Shown piece after piece: positions 13,431 through 26,081 of a stretch of 64,000 nucleotides of DNA; position 1 is the first letter of the stretch, and each line of letters opens with the position of its first letter. Location: NCBI GenBank assembly GCA_947623455.1, contig OX392530.1, positions 2,641,501 through 2,705,500 on the forward strand, read 5' to 3'. Origin of the DNA: Mimachlamys varia (lineage: Eukaryota; Mollusca; Bivalvia; Pectinida; Pectinidae). Below the pieces are notes generated by a model, which searched no databases, was not told the DNA's origin, and was given only the letters and a program-made list of their open reading frames with translations. A program made the position numbers and the translations under genes.

Positions 13431-13583
13431 TAGAAATTTTGGATTCCCACCTTTTGGCCCCTAGCATCACTGAAGAGTCTTAGGAGGACGAAACAGCTGT
13501 ATGATGCAGTTTAATTAATTTTTCGGCATACTGTATATATTACTAAATTTAAAAAGTGCAGCAAATGTGTGTGTTACGTCATT
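13431..13583 (+). mobile_element. Hammerhead-bearing interspersed repeat, copy 1
   Basis: Homologous to the reverse complement of 17915-18044 and 51513-51664. In order it has a GGATTCCCACCTTTTGGCCC leader, the ribozyme core, TGATGCAGTTTAATTAAT, TCGGCATACTGTATATATTA, CTAAATTTAAA and GTGTGTTACGTCAT. Homology ends after TTACGTCAT, which is also where the 10.6-kb fragment stops, so family F is not attached here. Confidence 0.85.
13464..13507 (+). ncRNA. Hammerhead ribozyme (type I-like), copy 1
   Basis: Directly visible are a stem I arm GCATCA (13464-13469), core CTGAAGA (13470-13476), stem II GTCT with loop TAGGA and GGAC (13477-13489), core GAAA (13490-13493), a self-complementary CAGCTG (13494-13499), and T-A (13500-13501) as the UH site. 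TGATGC (13502-13507) pairs perfectly with the first arm. This fits the CUGANGA/GAAA/UH rules of the hammerhead fold, with predicted cleavage after A13501. Stem III is minimal, as in hammerheads of animal retrozymes and Penelope-like elements, where pairing between two copies can help. Activity is inferred, not shown. Confidence 0.85.
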
Positions 13584-16500
13584 CTTAGAAGAAATTGACC
13601 AGGGTTTTCCAAAAGTACGACCAACCTTAAAGGGTTATTTCACCGAAACGTCATAACAATGACACGGTATTATGACGCATTATTTTGACAACGATCTGAC
13701 CTGTCTTTACCGACACCTGACTAAAGCAGAATGCAAGGGACAATAAGTAACAGCCATGCCAGTAGACTTCGGTTTCTCTCCCTACGGGAAATAACCCAAT
13801 TGTTTTATCGATTGGTCAAACGCTCGATGTCTTGGCAAAACGCAAGGTGTTGCCTTAGAAGGAATCGGGAACGAAAGTAGTCAGATCGAAGAGACAAAAA
13901 CAGATTTAAGAAATATCAGGATGAGTATGGCAGTCCGTTTCGTACTGTTCTGCGTCCCAAAGGAAAGGACACAAAAGAAATGTCTCAAATTCTTCAGGAG
14001 GCCATATAATGTCGTCTACAAAAAACATTCATTCGATATCGGGCAGCTTTATTATTTTTACGATCTCTTATTTGCTATGGTCTGCAGACAAGCACTCAAA
14101 AAAGCACATTATTTAAAGATAATATTAGTGTTTTGTTGCTCCCACCCCATTTCGTCTGTGTCTGGCGATATATAAGATTCAGAATAAACGTGTTATACTC
14201 CAACTGAACCCATAGAGTTGACCGACATGCGCAGATGCTTGGCGGAAGTAGCGGTTGACTAGACATATCTGGTCAGCGTTATGTTAAATGTGTCGACAGT
14301 CTGTCGTTCACCCTTCCTGAACTCTTTGCTCAAGTTGTCGACCTTTTCTTGACGCTTTGTTGATGTTAGGCATAGCAATAACAGTGTAAATACTATTAAG
14401 ATCGGAAATACAGAAGCCAACGTTAAACCTCATTATTGGTATTTCCAGTTTGAACCCAGCTTCGATCGCTGCGAGTTTTTGGTTCTTTGCCACATATAAG
14501 TCTGTTCAAATGTTCAAGAAAATAACCATCGTGAGAGGATGCTAAGAAAATTGTATATTAAAAAAAATAACATATTTGCTCAATATGCGAAACGCTCAAG
14601 TCAAAAATAGACACAAGCAAATCGAAAGATTGCAACATGCTTGCTCAGTGTATGAAATAAGACAAACAGCACAAAGACCTTGATGAACTTACAAAGTGCA
14701 CAAGATTGCATTCCAGATAAAAGTTCGGGTAGCAGTGCCGGCCTTAATCTTGGACAGTACACGTCTAAATTTAAAGTTTGTTGAGACAGAGCAGTTCGTG
14801 CGAGATATATCGTGAAACACTTAATGAGTAAGTATATACTGGTGTAGCCGGGCTGATGATCGACCACAGAAGTGCATTCCTCTGTGTGCACCAGTTTTAA
14901 CGAGAGTTGAAAGTTGTGTTACATTAATGGCATTCGGCCTGTGATGTACATCTAGAGAACGGTTTTACTGTGTAGAAGCACGCTTCTCCAGAGTGTTCCC
15001 GACAATATGAGGTTTTACATTCTATGTATTTCAGAGACAGATTGGAATGTCGATCCCGCCATTACTGTGGTGACAGGGATTCTGAAACGCCTGGTTCTAG
15101 ACCTCGGTAGACGTACTTAAACATTGTAAATACTTAAACAGTGCTAATGGTTACTGGCTCTACTTCGCCAGGCGTTGGTAGCAAGTAGCAGTGCTTCGGT
15201 TCCCTACCATGTATTACTACGCTGCTAATGCTATTTGTACTGCAGGCTTAGATTAGTATGTACATCTACGCACTTTATTTTAACGTAACACAGACCGGTC
15301 ATTTTATGTTACTCGATAGATAAGTAATGATTAACTATTATACTTTTAAGTTTTAAATTGACAATCATTATCTTCATGGCCAGGCAAGTTGGAATTTATA
15401 AAAAAAAATATACACACATGACCATTACACTATCGCTACCCAGCGTTAGAAGGAAAATATTATAAATATCAGTACCTTATATCTTTTCCATAGTTACAAA
15501 AACATATTTCATGTATCTTATTCTTTCAGGTAAAACGTAAGATCATACAATTTTCATTTTGCATGTGGTGTTCGTCTTGGAAACTACATCTGCTGCACTC
15601 AACACGTGCCAAATAAACGAATTGAAAAGTAAAACAAACCATTGCAAGTGCCAGATGATGGCTGTCTTGCTGTTGCTGTAGTTGCTTGTAGATCACGAAC
15701 AGGTTGCTATGTAGTTGGCTGGGAAGTTTACCAATGTTTTATCTCTGTCAGTGAAGGCTGGCTGGTTTACTGGCCGATTTACAAAAGTATTCGGTCTATA
15801 ATGTAACTTCCGTACTTCTGCAGTCCCCTCTATTTATTTACTATTCATGTATAACTATTATCGAGATTGGTTTGGATTTTATTTTGATGAACGTCCTATG
15901 AACTGTTAAGGTGATTTAGGGACGCTGGAGTACGTATGTATCTGGGAGGCCGCGGTATGTTTGTGTAAGCCTGGAATGATTGTTTGGTTCCTTCGCAAAA
16001 ATGAATGTCAACCCCTTCTTGGAGCAAGAAACTAAATATAAATCTTGGTAAAAGTAGCTCTCTTACAGGACTGGGTCACGCAATGCTGATGATGTCTGCC
16101 AAATAGCTAGTTTCAGTAATGTTTTTCAGTACATCACTTAAACACAAAATGACAACGAACAAAACAAAATTTAAAAATAAAAACGAACAAAAGCATTTTG
16201 TTATGAAATTAGGTTTGTGATATCTACACTTACCAATGACTTATAAATCTCAAGAGAAAAAAATGATTTCTGCCCAAAAAAAAGAACTAGTATGCACGCA
16301 AAAATGTCTGAACATTTTCTCATTTCCTTTTTGATGTTTATATTCAAGATATATCATTGGGCATATAGTTTTAGTTGAGCTCCCAAATCAGCCCCGTTGT
16401 TTATTTTCGAAACTTGATATCATTATTTGATCTCAGAAATATTGTGAAAAGGGGTATACCCACGACTGATGTTCAAACTATTTTCCCCAGTTATTCTATA

Positions 16501-17730
16501 AAAAGTGAAATACTGCTTTGCCTCTTTATTGTAATGAGGTTGATGTTGAATTGTAGATTGACAAGGCTGGTTTATGGTCATATTTGACAGTATACAGATA
16601 TAGCTTGTATCTAACAAGTCAGCCAGAAGAGCGGACGAGTGAGTGAATGTGCGTGTGAGCGTGTGTGCATCTCGTTTGGAGAATGTCGGTAGCCTACATG
16701 TCGAGCTCCGAGGGATGGATGTCGGAGACGCTTGTGTCGCTGATGTCGGATTCCTCCTGTCGTAATGCAATTAGACTAGGAGGACAAATTAGCCTGATAC
16801 CACTGTAATTGCAGAAAATGTAAGATGACACGCGAGTATGGCGGAATGTACATACCCGTGTGGATATCCCAGCCTTCACAGGAGACGCCGCACGTTACGA
16901 AATCTGCCGGAGACCCATTGCTTTTCCTTGAACCGTTGAAAAGGCAAACGACAAGGTGTTATATCCCTGTAGATTTCCTTGGAGGAGTGACACGGGGACA
17001 AACAGGAATGATTAACAAGGACAAGGCAATATATTAAGCTTCCTGAGATTCTAAATAACGAATTTATATTTATTGTTTCGTATTTAACGATCTTTCTATT
17101 TGATACTGATTGAACACAAGTAATAAAACAACAACCAAAATGTATAAGTACATCATAGCCAATGGAATATATTTTTTTTAAATATGCATGTAACTTGTTG
17201 TCGAAAATTGTTGGAAAATATATCTTTTTTTTTTTTGTTTGATGTCGCGGTATATAGTTTTGAGTACTTTCCGATCGTGAACTTTCCTTTTCCTGATAGC
17301 AACATCTGACTGTGCTTTCCCTTCTTGTGATATTTACATGTCGTATGAGTTAGAAGCAGTATTCTCCTTTTATCACGACCTACATGATAGTCGTTGGCTT
17401 ATGAAATATGCCAATTGTCTCTCTTACATTTTGATAAATTCACTTAGAGTTCATTTAGTATAGCTCTGGAAATATTACATTTCACATTTGATTCGACTTA
17501 GACTAACATGGTGTCATGAATGTAGTTCTGATGACCTACCTGAACACCTGGTCTTATTGTCCAAGTATTTTAACAGCGCCCGTGTAATTCTTTCATTACT
17601 TTAATATTTTGTTCAACTTTTACAGTTGTTGTTTTTAACTTTCATAACATATACTCAACTCTGATTTGGCATGTAGTGTCTTTCTGTATTTGTACGAGGT
17701 GAATATAGTAAAGCGCTGCGCCGTCACATA
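13584..17730. other. Non-coding DNA, nothing recognised
   Basis: AT-rich sequence with scattered short frames and homopolymers but no identifiable exon, RNA gene or ordered repeat. Confidence 0.5.
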
Positions 17731-17911
17731 GAATACCCAATCGTCCACAAAACCACAATCCAAATTCAAAATCTATTAAACTATAGACTTAAATGTGGTC
17801 CATTAAAAAGTACAAGGGAATAAGGCGATGTGTTTCGGAAGAGAAAGCATATTTTCCTTCATCTAAGGCACCCGCCATCTAAATCCTGGTCACATCCAAA
17901 TAAATATCCTA
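17731..17911 (+). mobile_element. Repeat family F, joined to hammerhead repeat copy 2
   Basis: Diverged family F copy with GAATACCCAA, CAAAACCACAATCC, AAAATCTATTAAACTA, AAGGGAATAAGGC, GTTTCGGAAGAG and TCACATCCAAATAAA. It runs directly into the hammerhead repeat on the same side as in the 51.3-51.7 kb copy. Confidence 0.75.
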
Positions 17912-17914
17912 CTA

Positions 17915-18044
17915 GATGATGTAACTCACACATGCTGCACCTTTAAAATTTAGCAATAGATACAGTATGCCAAAAACAATGAATTAAACTGCATCATACA
18001 GCTGTTTCGTCCTTCTGGGATTCGTCAGTGATGCTATGGGCTAA
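17915..18044 (-). mobile_element. Hammerhead-bearing interspersed repeat, copy 2
   Basis: On the minus strand it carries the ribozyme core, then TGATGCAGTTTAAT, a TTGGCATACTGTATCTATTG-like body, TAAATTTTAAAG, GTGCAGCATG and TGTGAGTTACATCAT, then family F. It is diverged from copies 1 and 3. Confidence 0.85.
17991..18034 (-). ncRNA. Hammerhead ribozyme (type I-like), copy 2
   Basis: Read on the minus strand: GCATCA, CTGACGA, ATCC-CAGAA-GGAC, GAAA, CAGCTG, TA, TGATGC. The variable core position (N of CTGANGA) is C here and A in the other copies, so the change falls where the hammerhead tolerates any base. Stem I is perfect. The first stem II pair is a mismatch (A against C), which may weaken this copy. 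Confidence 0.8.
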
Positions 18045-18654
18045 ATGTATTATAAAATCGTTCACCTTCATATCATACAAGGATACAGAATATTTCTTAA
18101 TGAAACCAAGATGGCGTCCATAAAGATTCAACCTGCATCTCTTAATCTGTACTGTCTAGGTGTGCACGAAATAAAGGTACGGGATGTTTAGGAGTGCTAT
18201 CTGATGGTACAATGTGTATTGGAGTAAATCGTGACTGCCGTCCTGGTTTATAAGAGAGGTAGAAACATGTATGTAATGTACGGGAACGTGACAACCACAC
18301 GCGAGCGTTCACTGTTAATGTCTTACTAGGTATGTATACGTCTTCCTAGATTATGTAATGATGAGACTCCTGTTATCTCTACCTAAACATGGCAGTAAGG
18401 GGACCCACTCAGCTGTACAATCCAGGGCAACAAAGTCGTTGGTCTGTTTCAAAGTCTGAAAACTAACTAACATTTTGACATTTTAAAAAATACCATTTAG
18501 GGGGTTTTGTAAGTCCAAGCTTGGAAACATCACCCGTTGCCATAATGACAATAAGTTCTACCATTATTCAGGCATCTGCAACAACAGTTCGTACTTGCAA
18601 AACGAAAGTTTGCTATCAGTGCGTTGTGTTCAATTCTGATACAAATGTGACTTC

Positions 18655-18870
18655 TTGCGACGCGGTGGCCGAGTGGTTAAGGTGTTCCGACATTCTATCA
18701 CTAGCACATCTGGGTTGCGAGTTCGAATCCCAAGTGGGGCAGCTGCCAGGTACTGACCGTAGGTCGGTGGTTTTTCTCTGTGTATTCAGGCTTTCCCCCA
18801 ACTCCAAAACCTGGCCCGTCGTTAAATGACCATGGATGTTAACAGGATGTGAAACAAAACAAACCAAACA
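18655..18870 (+). mobile_element. tRNA-Ser-like SINE with V-SINE-like 3' region
   Basis: The head GACGCGGTGGCCGAGTGG matches a class II (Ser-like) tRNA 5' part, with box B GAGTTCGAATCCC at 18720. It is followed by GTAGGTCGGTGG, TTTTTCTCTG and CAGGCTTTCCCCC, the conserved 3' block of V-type molluscan SINEs such as RUDI, and an AAACAAAACAAACCAAA tail. TCTTGCGACGC at 18653-18663 and TCTTGTGACGC at 18871-18881 look like a target-site duplication with one mismatch that overlaps the tRNA start. Confidence 0.9.
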
Positions 18871-19209
18871 TCTTGTGACGCCATGCCTTGTATTATAGAA
18901 AATGTTTACAGTGTGATAATGGAATTACTATTGAAAACTTTCCTACGGGCCTAGCCAGTAGAGTGAAACCAATGGAGCTAACAATATCGATGATAACAAC
19001 CAGGTATTGTGTAAACGTTGTAATATGTGTTTATCTAGATATAGCTTATGTATAAAGCTATGTCACTTACGTGTGTTGACATATGTTTTCTGTTACGTGA
19101 TCAAGGTGGCGACTTATGCAGGGACGGAATTGCACCGCTGAATGTTAGGTTCATATACAATATAGAGCATTTGTTAGTACCCTCTAAACATATTGGTATG
19201 TATTGATAG

Positions 19210-19920
19210 CGACATTTTTTCAGCGCAGCGTGACGCTATGATCAAGCTATGAATATTGAAATGTGTTATTTCTATGTTAAGTTGTAAGGAGTTACTCATA
19301 AGTTTGATCGGACTGCGTAAAGCTGTGAGCAAACTTTTGAATAAGACTATTTGTCAGTGCACGGTAAGCTTTGAGCAATACTTGAACAGCAATCTAGTGA
19401 TACATACCATACAACAACCGTGAGACCCGTAATTTATCGGCGCTGCATAAAGTCTTGAACAAGGTAGCAGTGTACAGTAGATTCACAGGTTTCTGGAAAA
19501 CAATGCCTATGACTGAGAAATGTAAACACAGCGGATTTTCATTACGCACAATACATTTACATATATGTGTTTATATTTGTAAATTGCATTGTATTTGCAA
19601 TCCATATAAAACACTAAGAAGTGCAAAAACGTATGTTTTCCATATATGTCACTTGTATGAAAACTGTATTACCATGGTTACCACATCAAAAATAACAAAA
19701 TAAAATGAAAAAAAAAAACATTCTTTTGACCAAAAAAGTGACCCCCATTTTCTTAAACTCTGTCCAAAATTCGAGATACTTGGTTGCAGAATTATCTTTA
19801 CCCTAGCATAATTCGTTTGGTTAGAAAAAAAAATTAAATAGCGCTGCTTGAAGTGTCGAATGAACTTTTAATGAGATAATTGTACAGCGCTGCGTAAAGG
19901 GGCGAGCAAGTTCAATGCAA
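19210..19920 (+). repeat. Degenerate scattered repeat around a CAGCGCTGCGTAAAG word
   Basis: Related words (CAGCGCAGCGTGACGC, GGACTGCGTAAAGCTGTGAG, GGCGCTGCATAAAGTC, GCGCTGCTTGAAGTGTCGA, CAGCGCTGCGTAAAGG) recur at about 19221, 19312, 19438, 19840 and 19886, often followed by GAGCAA or GAACAA and AACTTTTAAT. This looks like an old, broken minisatellite. Confidence 0.45.
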
Positions 19921-19924
19921 TTCT

Positions 19925-21425
19925 ATAGCAATTTCTTGTGTGTTTGAATAACAGTTCTCCAATTGCATTTTATACTCAACGAATTATTATTGAAATATTG
20001 AATTTCGTAAAAGCTGCTTTTTGTTCCTTTAATCATGAAAAATATTCAGTTTGTTGTTAAGGACAGACATGGTTCATGAACTGCATATCTTTCCGGAATG
20101 TCTAGTTTAACTATGAACTTTATAATTGATCTTAATGGGCTTTTTGTGTGTCAATCTGGGTTCAAATCTGTCTTAATGTGGTACATTGACCTCGATCTGT
20201 TGTACCTACCAGATTTTCTGGGTCTTAACTCCTGATTAAAACTGTGGAAGATTTTCGTTCTATTTAAAGGAAACAAAAGCAGTGTTGAACAATATAACGA
20301 AACGAATCAACAACGACCCATAAATGACTTATAATTAAAGCCAATGTACGCCTTTTTGTGGTTCGATACCGCGAGTATTGTTCCAATCGAGATCTTAGTG
20401 GAAGCCCTCGTCTCTACAAGGATAGCAAATGTTCGCAAAGAGACTTCTTAACGTGCCAAACCATTACACAGAATGATCTGTCCCGTATGGGTAGCATGCC
20501 GCTAGACACTACCCTGGAATAATTTGGCGTGCTACACGGTAATAAATCATATCTGTACGACTTGGAGAAGGCAGTTTATGGAAGCCAAGGGGAACACAAA
20601 TCAAACCAAGCACTTCAAATTGACTACCGAGCCCCTTTAGGGCAGACCATAATCGCCTAATTGGGAAAATAAGAAAAATATCGCGGTGATTCAGCACCGT
20701 TATTTTAAACTTGATCCCGACAGATCACAGAATTATTGTATCTAGTAATTGGCTTGTATAATAAAATTTGATATGTCTTATTTCTATATTGATTTCACGT
20801 ATGGAAGCCTGTTTAGTATGTTCTCTGCTTGTAACTGTCAATCCTCTGTCTCTTTTTTTCACTGCATTTTTTCTTTCTCTGAAAGCTGAATATTTTTAGT
20901 GGTACTAACATTTCGATTTTGATTATTCTCAAATTAGAAACTCACCGGATACTGCTTCGATAGTGGATGAAAAAAAAATCCTCTTTCATTTATTTCATTA
21001 TTTTCCTTATTAATTTGTTGCAGACTCCAGGAGAAATTTGTTGGGATAAGTTAGGACAGGTACGGTAAGGCGTGAGTTTTCTTCTATTTGAACTAATACC
21101 TTACATAGACAGTTCAAATATAACATATTTATGATTTTCTCAATCTTGCCTTGATTTCATTATTTAGAAGAAATACGACCACATGAAAACAAACATCAGA
21201 GGAAAAGTCAAATTTTAACATTATCTATGAATATTACAAATGAACAAAATTTCTATTGATTTATAAATTTATAAATATTTGTTTCTTCTCTATACATATG
21301 TAAGTAATAACGAACATTTGGATGATTCAGTGCTTAACAAGGCAATATTGGGAAATATCTAGTGTATGTGTCCAGCGCTTATCGTAACACAACACTGCGT
21401 GCTACATGGGAATGTTTATCTGTGA
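19925..21425. other. Non-coding DNA, nothing recognised
   Basis: AT-rich stretch with no credible exon, RNA gene or ordered repeat. Confidence 0.5.
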
Positions 21426-21835
21426 TAGATAGTTGAGGAGTTGGATTCCGTTCTATAGCTAGTACAAGATGTGTTTCTAAATTCTAACCATTACGGATTC
21501 CGTCTTTAGCTAGTACAAAAAGTGTTTCTAAATTCCATCCATTACGGATTCCGTCCTTTACCTAGTTCAAAATGTGTTTTTGAATTCCATCCATAACGAA
21601 TTCCGTTCCTTAGCTGGTACAATAAAGTGTTTCTGGTTTCCATTAATAATCTTATGTAAGATAAACGTCAATTCCTTTGGCTTAATATTAATGGATGCCG
21701 TTCCTTAGCTAATACAATGAAATGTTTCTGGTTTCCATTAATAATCTTATGTGAAATAAACGTCATTCCTTTGGCTAAATATTAATGGATGCCGTTCCTT
21801 AGCTAGTACAATAAAGTGTTTCTGGTTTCCATTAA

Positions 21836-22220
21836 AGGCCCAATATACGTAACTTTCGGCAAAACTTGAAGCGAAAATACAGCCTAATAACTTATTATAT
21901 TTATAGATTTAGTTAAGATTAACTGATATCAGCAATATTCAAGATGAATTCTTTCGCGGTTACCGGTACAGTAGCAGTTGAAACACGCTATTTGTAAACA
22001 CGCGTCCATTTCGAACCGTCTTCTACCTTCGGTTTGTTGTTGAAGTGGGCCCCACCTGAATGATTTTCAATTCTTTGGATTTTTTTGTCAAGAGTTTCTT
22101 GTTAGTTACCGCTCAGGTTTACTTCGTTTTAGGCTTATTTTTGTATGGTTATCAACTGGATTTTTTTTCATAATTTTTCAGAATCACGAAAATTTCCCTG
22201 AAGTAACGTATATTGGGCCT
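21836..22220. mobile_element. TTAA-flanked MITE nested in the 94-bp array
   Basis: A 385-bp segment interrupts a repeat unit between CCATTAA and TTAATAATC. It begins AGGCCCAATATACGTAAC and ends with the inverted form GTAACGTATATTGGGCCT. TTAA lies on both sides (21832-21835 and 22221-22224), and removing the segment plus one TTAA restores the unit exactly. A TTAA duplication is typical of piggyBac-type transposases, so this is inferred to be a non-autonomous relative. It has no coding capacity. Confidence 0.9.
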
Positions 22221-22456
22221 TTAATAATCTTATGTAAGATAAACGTCATTCCTTTGGCTAAATATTAATGGATGCCGTTCCTTAGCTAGTACAATAAAGT
22301 ATTTCTGGTTTCCATTAATAATCTTATGCAAAATAAACGTCATTCCTTTGGCTAAATACTAATGGATGCCGTTCCGAAGCTAGTACAATAAAGTGTTTCT
22401 GGTTTCCATTAATAATCTAATGTAAGATAAACTTCAATTCCTTTGGCTAAATATTA

Positions 22457-23210
22457 ATGGATGCCGTTCCTGAGCTAGTACAATAAAGTGTTTCTGGTTT
22501 CCATTAATAATCTTATGTAAAATAAACGTCAATTCATTCGGCTAAATATTAATGGATGCTGTTCCTTAGCTAGTACAATAAAGTGTTTCTGGTTTCCATT
22601 AATAATCTTATGTAAGATAAACGTCAATTCCTTTGGCTTAATATTAATGGATGCCGTTCCTTAGCTAGTACAATGAAAGCTTCTGGTTTCCATTAATAAT
22701 CTTATGTGAAATAAACGTCATTCCTTTGGCTAAATATTAATGGATGCCGTTCCTTAGCTAGTACAATAAAGTGTTTCTGGTTTCCATAAATAATCTTATG
22801 TAAAATAAACGTCATTCCTTTGGCTAAATATTAATGGATGCCGTTCCTGAGCTAGTACAATAAAGTGTTTCTGGTTTCCATTAATAATCTTATGTAAAAT
22901 AAACGTCAATTCATTCGGCTAAATATTAATGGATGCTGTTCCATAGCTAGTACAATAAAGTGTTTCTGGTTTCCATTAATAATCTTATGTAAGATAAACG
23001 TCAATTCCTTTGGCTTAATATTAATGGATGCCGTTCCTTAGCTAGTACAATGAAATGTTTCTGGTTTCCATTAATAATCTTATGTGAAATAAACGTCATT
23101 CCTTTGGCTAAATATTAATGGATGCCGTTCCTTAGCTAGTACAATAAAGTGTTTGTGGTTTCCATTAATAATCTTATGTAAAATAAACGTCAATTCCTTT
23201 AGCTAAATAT
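22457..23210. repeat. Higher-order duplication: a four-unit block present twice
   Basis: Diagnostic variants recur in the same order about 377 bp apart: TTCCTGAGCTAG with TTCATTCGGC, then GGATGCTGTTCC with TTGGCTTAAT, then ACAATGAAA with TGTGAAATAAAC, then a standard unit. The blocks begin at 22457 and 22834. This shows a recent four-unit duplication within the array. Confidence 0.85.
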
Positions 23211-23444
23211 TAATGGATGCCGTTCCTTATCTAGTTTTTGATGTTCATGCATTCTCCGGTATTGAATATTGCTGGATTCGGTCCCATATCTCGTATAAAA
23301 AAATGTTTCTGAATTTCATCCATTACGTAGTGTTGAATATTGTTGGAACACGTCCCTTATTTAGTACAATAACGCGTTTCTGGATTCCGTCCCTTATCTA
23401 GTGGAATAATGTCTTTCTGGATTCCGTCCCCTATCTAGTCAAGA

Positions 23445-26080
23445 TATCGCTTGAATTCGGCCTCGTGTATATTGCTGGAAGTCTATTCCTTTGTCAGCGT
23501 TGTTGAAAGTGAATCGGTTTTACCTTTTTATAGTGGAAACGTTTTAGAAGTGCGTCCCTTAGTTGGTGTAAACGTTCTACTGCCCCTTCCCCCTGCTTTC
23601 GTGTTAGTTATGGCGAATTTCTTCCCCGTGCCAATGTAACATATTACTGAATTACATGTCAGATAAACGATGCAAAATATTGCTATGTTACATCCTCAAG
23701 TAAAAGTCAAATATTACTAAGTTCTGTCCCCTTATAGTTTGTGTAGAATATTGCGTGGTTGCGTCACATGGATCAAAAATGCTATTGGAAAAAATCCAGA
23801 TGAATTATGTCTCCGTTTAAGAAATAACTAGAAAACTACCCTTCATTAAAAGAAAAAAAACGCTATCTTATTTTCTTGGTCATGTTGTGAGTAACACTGG
23901 CTTCCGTAAGCAGACGTTTATGAGTGATCCTTGACTGACAGTATTTGTACTTACATGTGTATATATTGAGTAATTTGGTTGTGTATACCGTCTGATCTTC
24001 ACATTGAAATCGATTGACATGGATATGTACTGTTTCATTGTTGTATGTAACAGCTTTACATATTAAAAAAAATCAAGCGCAGTGTTTCATATGTTCAAAG
24101 GCAATTAACGATATTCCATTGGCACGTGGATGTCATTTAAGGAACGGCCACATTAAGTCTATATTGTGTCGTCACCTAACATGGTTATCTACTATTTACA
24201 CACGCATGCGTCACGGTGTAGACAATAACCTATTGTGCTAGTCACTATCGAGATGTCTTACCAGAATTTGGTTTCACGTAAGACACCCTTGTGATTTAAT
24301 CATTGTCGAAAACCCACCTGACACTGCTCTAACGTGTCCCGTGGGCTAGAACAGACGGGAAATCTCGTTCTCTCGAATGAACGTCTATTCGGAAATTTCG
24401 ATTAGTCAGAATTGTCATTTTTCGTGGCACTCGTTTAGATCATTTTAACTTGGTATATTATTGTAGGAATTACGCTAATGGTAACGCCCTGTAAGACTTG
24501 TTCCATATGTTGTTCAAACCCACAGTTGTTTCTTGTTTGGCAGGCGATGCCGCCGCCATGGTGGTTTGTATTGTATAGCTACATACGTGATATCCCGCCC
24601 TGGTTTAGCCACGGATGAAAGAAGTGATATGATTGGTTACTAGTATCAGTACGAAAACGAGATTCCTCGTCTGTTCTAGCTCACGGAACGAAAATGTAAG
24701 AACAGTGTACGTCGAGACTTTAGTATTTGTAGCTAAGGAATGCGTTGTTTCTAGGTGCAATCTTTTCTTTATTTTTTTATTTTCCTGCTATTATCGGACT
24801 CATGATAAAAAGAATAAAAATAAAAAAGGAAAGATCGGACCTGGAAGCTACGTATCCCGCAGCTGTAATATTTGGTGAAAGATTATTGCACCACATCATT
24901 CAGCTGTTTTGTGTTGAAGGACTCATGGGTGATGGAGGAGGGAGTTAACTACAAAGAAAACCAAAGAAGTAGTTAACAAAACATGTCAGTTACATGTGTT
25001 TCAAAACCCACAAAAGACCTGCCTCAGTGCAAAGTAAAACTGAGTTATGTGTAACGGTATAATTTAAGATACCTTGTCGCTCACAATATACAAGGAATGG
25101 TGTCAGATTTACAGGCTTGACGGCCTTATGATACTGTATCCGTGAATATTAATTAATCATTAACAGCGTGAAACGACAGTCACACTTTTACCTGGGGTTG
25201 TACATCTGGAGAGTGGCATAAATGTATAAAGAGGGTTGTAATATGAAAAAACGAATTTATAGTGGGTTAAAGATCTAGACATTTTCGTATTTTTTTAGTG
25301 ATGGTTTGAATTTAGATACGATCGTAAATCTGTGAGAAAAGAGTGATAATGAAATCGTGTGTTTCACTATCCATTAGTTTTACAGCGAGCAAAAAAAAAT
25401 ACTTACACCATATACAACTCTAGCTGAGTAAGTGACATCTTGAAATCATTAAAAATGGAAAGTTAATTGATGCCATTTCACTTAAAAATCTAGCAAAATA
25501 TATGAACATGCAGTTCATAATTGCACCATATTAACTGTCTATTAAGGGACACGCTTGAATGGTCATATGGGTCTATGTGAATGCGTTTTGTATCGATAGA
25601 ATATGCTCATCTATGAATCATTAGCCATTTAACAATAGCTCTTTGCATGATAGAGATAATGCAGCCTATCTAACGATTTAGAGACGCTTGATAATGGATA
25701 TTCATAAAATCTAATAATGAATATGCATGACCATACGATGTTAAGAGCATAATGATGAATATTCATGGCCAAACGATGTAAATAGACTCTTAATGAATAT
25801 TAATGGTGAGTTTTTGACAAGGAACTACAAATGTTTTCCACGAGCTTTTGAAAATAAAATCTTTTGATTTCTCTGTGATTTTACTTGAAATGGCCAAATC
25901 ATACAGTTCTTATATCTCAATTTTCATATTTCCATGTCGCATTTTTTATATTTAGTCTTGAGTTAGCATCATTGCATTGTTATTATTAATACACAGGTAA
26001 GTATCCTTGTTAATATAATTATAAGTACCATAACATTGTTAAATAATATTACATTGGAAGTGTTATTACGGTAGTAGGCA
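23445..26080. other. Non-coding DNA, nothing recognised
   Basis: No exon or RNA gene is recognised. A degenerate run near 25.66-25.81 kb repeats AATGAATATTCATG-like words but is too irregular to call as a clear array. Confidence 0.45.
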
Positions 26081-26081
26081 T

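Larger units (their letters stand above)
21430..23440. repeat. 94-bp tandem repeat array with diverged edges
   Basis: The central part (about 21600-23225) is made of 94-95 bp units: GGATGCCGTTCCTTAGCTAG, TACAATAAAGTGTTTCTGG, TTTCCATTAATAATCTTATG, AAATAAACGTCATTCC and GGCTAAATATTAAT. Units start at about 21691, 21785, 22268, 22362, 22457 and onward, giving roughly 13 copies once the inserted MITE is removed. The left edge (21430-21600) and right edge (23225-23440) carry shorter, older variants built around GGATTCCGTC and CTAGT. Confidence 0.95.

Noticed and set aside
18657..18735. Candidate functional tRNA-Ser gene
   Set aside because: It continues into a V-SINE-type 3' region and an A-rich tail; the anticodon arm is not regular.
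21430..23440. CRISPR-like regular repeats
   Set aside because: Units are contiguous without unique spacers, and the rest of the window is clearly eukaryotic.
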